A DNA stretch of 28,787 nucleotides from a virus. The stretch covers positions 1 to 28,787 of IMG/VR virus record IMGVR_UViG_3300024515_000392; one strand, written 5' to 3'. The position numbers and the translations under genes are program-made. The notes beneath the pieces are model-generated. The model saw only the letters and a list, made by a program, of their open reading frames with translations, was not told the origin of the DNA and ran no database searches. Of the stretch, positions 22,782 to 28,787 are shown piece by piece (position 1 is the first letter of the stretch; each line of letters begins with the position of its first letter).

Positions 22782-24518
22782 TTAAAATGAAAGTAACTTT
22801 GTATCAGTAGCCTGATAGCTGTTACCAATTATAAAAAAATCTTCGCGCTCTGCTAGATCGTTTACGTCTACACAAGCAAGATCCATACGCGCTCCTGTAT
22901 TTTTAACAATAATTTCAACAATTTTGTACTTACCCTTAACTTGGTAAAACGTACTATTAACAGAAACAATGTCCCCTAAGGCCAATGTCGGATTATAAAC
23001 CAAGTCAGTAAATCGATGTACAGGTCTAGGTCGTTTATGAAGATACTTTACAATTTCAAGCATACGCATCGCGTGATCCTTTGATTGAACATATGCATTC
23101 TCACTCATACGAATTTCTCTAAAACCGGAGGGAATAATACCAGTCTGTACAAGCCCGCTAAACACAATCGGTATATCTTTTTTGATTGTTTGTTGTTCAC
23201 CGGCAATTAAAGGAATTCCGTAAAGTGTTAATTTACTTAAGTATAAACCACGACCTACGTCGTCATTACGGACAAACACCTGCATAAACTGTCCGGGTGT
23301 CTTTGTAACGTCCTCAATGACTGTCCAGTAACCGGACGCAGCCACTGAATCCCAAAACCATTTATTTTTAGGATACATTACTTCATTTAACCGTGGAACT
23401 TTTAGAGAGACAGAGGCAGTGTCGCCGTTAAAATCAACTGCTTTTACAAAATCGCGACTTGTAATGTACTCATCAATTCCAAAGTAACCGCCGCTAGCGG
23501 CAAAGCTAACACCGGATCCGTAGTAAGTATTATTAGTTAATCTACTGACTGGTTGCGGAAACTCAACATCATGTATGTACTCTTCGCCGTATGGTAAGTA
23601 TTTACCAAGACTTGCATCGATTAAAGCTTTATTTGCTCCAAGAAATCGCGGCGAGAACGTTGTGATAACTTTACCAAACGTCACCGCAGCCTCGTCATCG
23701 ATAGATAAAGAAGAAAACATTGAATCAGTAATTGTAAAATTATTTTTTGATTTTGTAAACGAAAGGGCATTTACAAACTGCACTACACCATTCGCTGATT
23801 GCGTTAGCTGACCGCCGCCTGCAATAGCTAAAGCGGTTAAATCTTGTAGAATGTCTTCGCGATTCAACCACGTAAACCGAGGGGAAATTATAGACGCGTC
23901 ACAGTCAAAGTAAAACCGTGGAATTTGATTGGTCTCTTCTAAAAAAGTCTTATACTTGTACGGCCTGCCTCCGCATAGCCAGAATACTGTATTAATTGTT
24001 CCTATTGTGGTACCACTAAGCGTGGTAGGATTTTGAGAATTATACAACTGCCCCCAGATACCGCTTACTGATGTTGAGTAAGGTGTTGGTGGATCAGGTA
24101 TAACGGTAGCGGCAGGTTTATTCTCCCACAAAGGTGTGAGGTGCTTATAGTACTCCACATGTCGTAAATACCCACAAGCTTTAAATACCACTTGTGTCAG
24201 ATTTTCTTGGCGTGACTCTAAGAATCCAGCAAAAGCAGGATAAAAATTAAGGGCGTCTATTGAATAGAGTACGAGAATATTGGCCAATCTCCAGTTGTAC
24301 TGACGATCCGCAAAAAAATTATACGCGGATTTAATAAGCGTTATTGAACACTCCGGCGGTGCCATCTGTCCAAGGGTTACGCCCGAGGTTAATTCAGTAG
24401 CCATACTATGTGATATACCTATATCTTGCACATACTGGCTAGGTATTAAATTTGCTGGTTGATCTACCTTAGTATTAATCGCAGAAACATAAACACGATA
24501 CGAAAGTTGATAGTTCAT
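22782..24518 (-). CDS. Putative tail hub / tail-tip protein
   Basis: This 578-residue protein has a mixed beta-rich layout. The segment DILQDLTALAIAGGGQL (about residues 220-236), followed by VVQFVNALSFTKSKN, is like the modules of phage tail-hub proteins. The C-terminus (LVYNPTLALGDIVSVNSTFY; KGKYKIVEIIVK) has the repeated beta-barrel character of tail-associated lysin N-domains and gp27-type hubs. No lysin domain is attached. It overlaps the previous gene by ATGA with a weak GAGTGG site. Order after the tape measure (small protein, then hub) matches many siphoviruses. The family call is by context and general character. Confidence 0.55.
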   Translation of the reverse strand: MNYQLSYRVYVSAINTKVDQPANLIPSQYVQDIGISHSMATELTSGVTLGQMAPPECSITLIKSAYNFFADRQYNWRLANILVLYSIDALNFYPAFAGFLESRQENLTQVVFKACGYLRHVEYYKHLTPLWENKPAATVIPDPPTPYSTSVSGIWGQLYNSQNPTTLSGTTIGTINTVFWLCGGRPYKYKTFLEETNQIPRFYFDCDASIISPRFTWLNREDILQDLTALAIAGGGQLTQSANGVVQFVNALSFTKSKNNFTITDSMFSSLSIDDEAAVTFGKVITTFSPRFLGANKALIDASLGKYLPYGEEYIHDVEFPQPVSRLTNNTYYGSGVSFAASGGYFGIDEYITSRDFVKAVDFNGDTASVSLKVPRLNEVMYPKNKWFWDSVAASGYWTVIEDVTKTPGQFMQVFVRNDDVGRGLYLSKLTLYGIPLIAGEQQTIKKDIPIVFSGLVQTGIIPSGFREIRMSENAYVQSKDHAMRMLEIVKYLHKRPRPVHRFTDLVYNPTLALGDIVSVNSTFYQVKGKYKIVEIIVKNTGARMDLACVDVNDLAEREDFFIIGNSYQATDTKLLSF

Positions 24519-24931
24519 ATCTGCACCACTCTAAAACTTACTGTGTAATATGGAACGTTTGTTAGCGTTACCTCATTGGCCGATAATTGCTCCGACCATG
24601 AGTTTGGGTCAGGAATAACATTATAGGTCTGACCCTGAATAACAAGGTTAATGCTTGTCCCAGATAACGCAACTGAGCGGTAGAACGCTTTTAGTTTTTC
24701 TACGGTCGCAAGAGGGTAGCCTTGTGGCGCAGAGTAACGAATCAAGTTCCATGTAAACGTCCACTGGTCTTTAAACGAACGGTGCATATAGTGTACCGAT
24801 CCGTCCACCGCTTCAAGCTTATCTCCAAAAGTCACTGTGGTTTTTTGAACCGAGCTTGCTTTCGCGTCCATATAGAACACGGTTGTTCCTTGATAGCCAC
24901 TAAAGTATATCGGACTTAACTCATATGTCAT
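24515..24931 (-). CDS. Small distal-tail-like structural protein
   Basis: This 138-residue protein is beta-rich (MTYELSPIYFSGYQGTTVFY; YYTVSFRVVQI at the end) with one helical segment (TVEKLKAFYRSVAL). Its position immediately after the tape-measure-like gene and before the hub suggests a Dit-like or tail-completion protein, but it is shorter than typical Dit (about 200-300). AAAGGAG lies four bases before the ATG, directly abutted by a 13-bp hairpin. No motif confirms the role. Confidence 0.6.
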   Translation of the reverse strand: MTYELSPIYFSGYQGTTVFYMDAKASSVQKTTVTFGDKLEAVDGSVHYMHRSFKDQWTFTWNLIRYSAPQGYPLATVEKLKAFYRSVALSGTSINLVIQGQTYNVIPDPNSWSEQLSANEVTLTNVPYYTVSFRVVQI

Positions 24932-24941
24932 ATTTCTCCTT

Positions 24942-24975
24942 TATAGAGAGGAAGCACAGGTACTTCCTCTCTATA
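24942..24975 (-). promoter_or_regulatory. Perfect 13-bp hairpin abutting an SD
   Basis: Positions 24942-24954 pair perfectly with 24963-24975 around an 8-base loop. On the minus strand it lies between the tape-measure-like stop (24995) and the SD AAGGAG of the next gene, which starts immediately after the stem. There is no following T run, so it is not a standard terminator. It may be an mRNA processing or stability element. Confidence 0.55.
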
Positions 24976-24994
24976 TTTATCACTATTTTGTACT

Positions 24995-27900
24995 TTATCC
25001 TTTCTCACCAGTACGTGGATTGGTGAGAAAAGCATCTTCTCCATTACCCCCGCCTTGATTAGTGGATACCGTTCCCGGATTATCAATTGCATCTGCCTCT
25101 TTACCAAAAAGTACGACACGCAGTACGTTTTTCCCGTTTACTGTTGTACCGTAGGCAGATAAACTTGATGGTCCTAAATTATCATCTGCGCTTTTCATAC
25201 CTTCGGCGGTAAACCTGTTTGATTGAAGGTTTAAGGCGGCCATCATATCTGTGTAGCCTTGCGTACCTTCTGGATATAGTGAGAGCGCCATTGCTCGATT
25301 TGTGTTGCTCATAACATTTTTTGCTTCTGTATATTTTCCAGCATCAAACAGTATATTTGCTTCCATAAATCCACGCTGATAGTTTGTGGTTGCCGCCATA
25401 ACCCCTGCCAACTTTGCCGGAACTGCTAGTGCAATTTCCGTGGCAGCGTCACCAAACGAGCGAACCATGTCCTCTTTTGCGCGGGTAAATCCTCTATACG
25501 CGTCCGCTAACGTCTGAGCATTTTTAATATTAAAATCTTCTAATTGAGTTACTAGTCCAGAAATAGTACTTTGAGTGCTTTCAAGAATATTTTTACCAGC
25601 TTCTCTCCAACTATCTGCCCACAATGGTGCAGTTTTTGTCACTGCCTCAATTTCGTTTGCATTCTGCTGAAGGGCTTGACTATTCTTTTCAAGAGCTACT
25701 CTGTTATCTTCGATAGCATCCTGAGCAGAGCGCATTTCTTCTGGGGTTTTTGCCTCGGCCAATCTTTTTTGCAATTCAGGGCCTTGCTGCTCCAGTCGCC
25801 GTCGCTCACGTTGTAAATCATCGCGATTACGTAACGCTTGCTCTTTTCGTGCTGCAAAATCTAATTCCTGATTTGCCATCTCGTCAACGTACTTACGGTA
25901 GTTCATCTCACGATCTGGACTTCTGCCAAGGTAACCAAGTTGCAATTGAGCGGCGGATTTTTCATCTGTGTTCGTAGCATTATCAAAACGAGCCTGTGCT
26001 GCTGCTCTACGTGATCCAAGAAGATCAGTTACTTTTTTCCACGCTGCTTGCTTGACTTCGTAGTTATCCCATGGCACTGCATTGTACTCAGCAAATGCAG
26101 TTTGTAGTTCGCTATCCTGCATACCCTCAGGTGTTTTAAGGTACCCTCCAACGTCGGCTTCACCAATATGGGAGGCTTCTTGTTGGCCTTGCTCACGTTT
26201 TGCAGTAATGCGAGCTTTTTCAGACGCCGATACGTTTGCACCAACAGCGTTAGTGTAAAACGACGCAGTACCCTGACGCTTCTGCGCTTCAGCCTGCTGT
26301 GTTAATTGTAACATATTTCTTGTGTAATTGCGATGAATATCTTCGAGTGTTCGCATACCATTTCGATTTATATCCTCAAGGCTGCGATTATGATTAATAT
26401 TTGCGTCACGCATACGGAACCCAAACTGAATATTTCTATTTACTAACTCTGTATTTGCTTGCGCGGCTTGCATCGCTACTGACTGCATTGTTGCTGGATT
26501 ATAAAGCATTTTTGAAGGATCACTTAGCAAATCTTCAGAAAACTTTAATGTTCCACGCGGTCCCATAGTGTATCCCATATTGTATGATGGAGCAATATAT
26601 CCGGGACCGGAAACACCAAACGTTGTTGGATTGTTATACCCAAAAAGATTGGCGTTATTCATTAACACACGATTTTGCAACGAGCTTTGTACATTAAATC
26701 CGCTCATTTGCTGACTTAATTCCAAGAAACCACGAGGGTTTCCTTGAGACAAGTAGGTTGTAAGCATTTCTCCGCCGTCAGCAGCATTCATCATTGTCTG
26801 CACAAAATTGCTATACGTCCCTTTAACTTGAATGTTAAACTGACGAGTAATATCTTCTTGCTCTTTGTAAGCTTGAATTTGACTCAAAAGTATTTTTACT
26901 GCCTGAGCTTGAGCGTTTCTAATGTTATCGCCCGCACTCTTGTCGTACTCAACTCCGTCTACAAACTGAGATCGATTCAATACTTGCATGGCATTTTGTT
27001 CGATGCGTTGGCGCGTGGTTAACTGAGTAAAGTTAGGCATTCCGTAATTGTTTGCCATTAGTGCTTGTACAGACCTATCAGGTGCATTGTATGCAGTAAG
27101 CGCATTAACCGCATTAGCATCTGTAAATTGAGTAAACCGCTGCTGTGTAAGTTGATACAGCTTCTCCATACTCTGGTCTGTGTATTCTTTTGCAAATCGT
27201 TGAAAATTAGCTCGTGAACTTACAGCGATTAACTGACTATTTACTTCATCTTTTTGACTATCAGATAGGCCGTAGTATGTTTGCTCATCTATAACTCTAT
27301 TCTGCAATGTACCGAGCATACCTGATTCAAAACGCTCACCGCGAGGTATGTCAGGGCGATAACGCACTTTTATACCATACTCTTGTGCAAATGCTAATTC
27401 TTTGGCCATCTCAAATGTGCGAGTAGCAGCCCGATTAAAATTATTAATTTCAGATGCTTTATTTTTTAACAAATCTTCGGCAACTGTATCAGGCGTTCCT
27501 GCTGCCTGAGCTGCAGCTGCTCTAGTATTAAGTGCAGTTATCTCTCTAATTGCAGCAAATACTGTGGATTTTTCACCAGTAATTGGATTGTTAACCATTA
27601 CCTCGTATACGCGTTTTTCTGCTTCGCTTAGACCATTGTATCGCTCACTTATTACTTTATTAGTAGCTTCTAACTCTTGTGCAAACTGAGCAGACTCTGC
27701 GTAATAATTTACCTGAGATATAGGGCTTGCGGGGCCGCCTCCGCGGCCTCCTCCGCGACCGAATCGTTGGCCATTTTTCTTCGCTTCTTGATAAAGACGT
27801 TCCCTTTCTTTAGCGGCTCCTTCATTGTAAACCTCATCTGCAATCCCTTGGTATACTCGACGCTGTTCAATTTCTGATTCTATGCGATATAACTCACGCT

Positions 27901-28787
27901 GTTTTGCTGAACTTGTATCGTTTACATCTCTATTATATGCATAACCAAGATACGCCCCGCCTGCAAGACCTGCCGCAATCAAAGCAGGAGCAGCTACAGG
28001 AATTGCTGCAGTACCCGCTGATGAAGCAGATCCTCCAAGAAATGTGAATAAACTTGCTATGGGAGATGTAGCAGCTGCAGTACCCGCGGCTGAGTTCAGT
28101 GCGAAAAGACCGCCACCCAAAACTGCTCCACCACCAACTCCAAATAACCCAGCAGTACTTAAGTACGTATCACGAAAATACTGACTACGAGCTTCATCCG
28201 AAACAATTGGATTTGCTCCTAAACCAAGTAGTGCTGCTTGTTTATTAACTGAGCCTCTTCCTTGATCGGCAGCGGTTTGTTGCAGTATTTCTAGAGCAGC
28301 TCTTTTGGTTGCGTCTGATTCATTGTATACTCGTGCATACCCTTGCTGAACAAGTATTGAAGCCAAGTCTACATTATTTGCACTAATATCGCCTATAGTA
28401 CGGCCGTAAGGGTCTAATCCGCCACGTCTACGCAATCGTAGTTGCTTTCCTGCTAGAAATTTACCGGCTTCTTCGGTTGACTCAGCACCTGCCTCTGTAG
28501 CACTTTCTGGAGCGTCGATACCAGCAATACGAACTCTCTCTTCTTTACCTGCTGCATTCCTAACTATGTAGGTGTCTGCGTCAAGCTGTCTAACAAGCGT
28601 AACCTTCTCACCGGGATTAGATATGTTTGAATTAAACGTTTTAGTGCTTGCCCGACGGAACGCATCTCGCTCTCGTTGCCTACCTTCAGCAGACGCTGTG
28701 TTGTAAAATCCCAACTTTCTACGCTGACCCATAAATTCTTCAGATGTATTAAAGTCGCCATTGGTATCACGCATTGCTTTAAGAATA
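24995..28787 (-). CDS. Tape-measure-like virion protein with SNase domain, 5' end cut
   Basis: At least 1264 residues are visible and the frame is still open at the right edge. The first ATG (28774) has no SD, so the true start is probably outside the window. From that Met, residues about 57-165 form a staphylococcal-nuclease-like domain with its key residues: D67 in DADT, R82, D87 and E90 in GIDAPE, and R125 in PYGRT. A Gly/Ala-rich hydrophobic stretch follows (about 205-275), then GRGGGRGGG near 340, long helical Gln/Asn/Arg-rich sequence, and a strong coiled coil (about 980-1060). Size, helicity and position before tail genes indicate a tape measure or an ejected internal protein. It should act inside the tail and perhaps enter the host. 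Confidence 0.75.
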   Translation of the reverse strand, partial: ILKAMRDTNGDFNTSEEFMGQRRKLGFYNTASAEGRQRERDAFRRASTKTFNSNISNPGEKVTLVRQLDADTYIVRNAAGKEERVRIAGIDAPESATEAGAESTEEAGKFLAGKQLRLRRRGGLDPYGRTIGDISANNVDLASILVQQGYARVYNESDATKRAALEILQQTAADQGRGSVNKQAALLGLGANPIVSDEARSQYFRDTYLSTAGLFGVGGGAVLGGGLFALNSAAGTAAATSPIASLFTFLGGSASSAGTAAIPVAAPALIAAGLAGGAYLGYAYNRDVNDTSSAKQRELYRIESEIEQRRVYQGIADEVYNEGAAKERERLYQEAKKNGQRFGRGGGRGGGPASPISQVNYYAESAQFAQELEATNKVISERYNGLSEAEKRVYEVMVNNPITGEKSTVFAAIREITALNTRAAAAQAAGTPDTVAEDLLKNKASEINNFNRAATRTFEMAKELAFAQEYGIKVRYRPDIPRGERFESGMLGTLQNRVIDEQTYYGLSDSQKDEVNSQLIAVSSRANFQRFAKEYTDQSMEKLYQLTQQRFTQFTDANAVNALTAYNAPDRSVQALMANNYGMPNFTQLTTRQRIEQNAMQVLNRSQFVDGVEYDKSAGDNIRNAQAQAVKILLSQIQAYKEQEDITRQFNIQVKGTYSNFVQTMMNAADGGEMLTTYLSQGNPRGFLELSQQMSGFNVQSSLQNRVLMNNANLFGYNNPTTFGVSGPGYIAPSYNMGYTMGPRGTLKFSEDLLSDPSKMLYNPATMQSVAMQAAQANTELVNRNIQFGFRMRDANINHNRSLEDINRNGMRTLEDIHRNYTRNMLQLTQQAEAQKRQGTASFYTNAVGANVSASEKARITAKREQGQQEASHIGEADVGGYLKTPEGMQDSELQTAFAEYNAVPWDNYEVKQAAWKKVTDLLGSRRAAAQARFDNATNTDEKSAAQLQLGYLGRSPDREMNYRKYVDEMANQELDFAARKEQALRNRDDLQRERRRLEQQGPELQKRLAEAKTPEEMRSAQDAIEDNRVALEKNSQALQQNANEIEAVTKTAPLWADSWREAGKNILESTQSTISGLVTQLEDFNIKNAQTLADAYRGFTRAKEDMVRSFGDAATEIALAVPAKLAGVMAATTNYQRGFMEANILFDAGKYTEAKNVMSNTNRAMALSLYPEGTQGYTDMMAALNLQSNRFTAEGMKSADDNLGPSSLSAYGTTVNGKNVLRVVLFGKEADAIDNPGTVSTNQGGGNGEDAFLTNPRTGEKG

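Noticed and set aside
24928-25119. Minus-strand 63-codon frame across the tape-measure stop
   Set aside because: It covers the hairpin and the SD of the next gene, has no start signal of its own and is out of frame with the SNase/tape-measure gene.
26744-27022. Plus-strand open frames opposite the tape-measure-like gene (also 25571-25816 and 27677-27877)
   Set aside because: No SD, no recognisable domain, and they lie fully inside a convincing minus-strand gene.

Overview
The window is a stretch of a tailed double-stranded DNA bacteriophage genome (Caudoviricetes). Every convincing gene lies on the minus strand, so transcription runs from high to low coordinates. Genes are tightly packed: most neighbours overlap by 1 to 29 bases with ATGA or TAATG junctions, and most starts have a clear Shine-Dalgarno (SD) sequence. 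The long tail fibre, the large tail proteins and the big gene at the right edge point to a long non-contractile tail, though morphology is inferred. The host cannot be identified from the sequence. I saw no integrase, lysogeny repressor or CRISPR array.

In transcription order, the right part (about 15150-28787) is the tail module. It starts with the C-terminal part of a very large tape-measure-like protein that carries an intact-looking staphylococcal-nuclease-like domain. A small distal-tail-like protein, a putative tail hub, two large unknown structural proteins, a tail fibre with about 33 uninterrupted decapeptide repeats, and a tail assembly chaperone follow. A sigma70-consensus promoter (TTGACA, 17 bases, TATAAT) sits at the end of this module. 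It faces a likely virion adaptor protein, a GT4 glycosyltransferase, a small gene and a putative single-stranded DNA-binding protein, closed by an intrinsic terminator.

The middle (about 2100-12317) is replication, recombination and nucleotide metabolism: zinc-ribbon/TOPRIM primase, DnaB-type helicase, PD-(D/E)XK Holliday-junction-resolvase-like nuclease, family A DNA polymerase with 3'-5' exonuclease, RecA-like recombinase, Cas4/RecB-like nuclease with a probable Fe-S cluster, an AP2-like/metallophosphoesterase fusion, a zinc-ribbon mini-protein, a HigA-like helix-turn-helix protein, ThyX, and a DUF1599/Nmad1 protein. Together these could replicate and recombine phage DNA and supply thymidylate. 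A base-modification role is possible but unproven. A second intrinsic terminator ends this block.

The left end (1-2062) holds two tRNA genes, Arg(UCU) and Leu(UAA), both with encoded CCA ends and each directly preceded by a perfect hairpin. Two further glycosyltransferases and a truncated glucosaminidase-type endolysin lie around them. By eye, the GT8-like gene and the large tail genes are richer in A+T than the replication block. There is no gene-free stretch longer than 300 bases; the longest holds tRNA-Leu and a hairpin (374-537).
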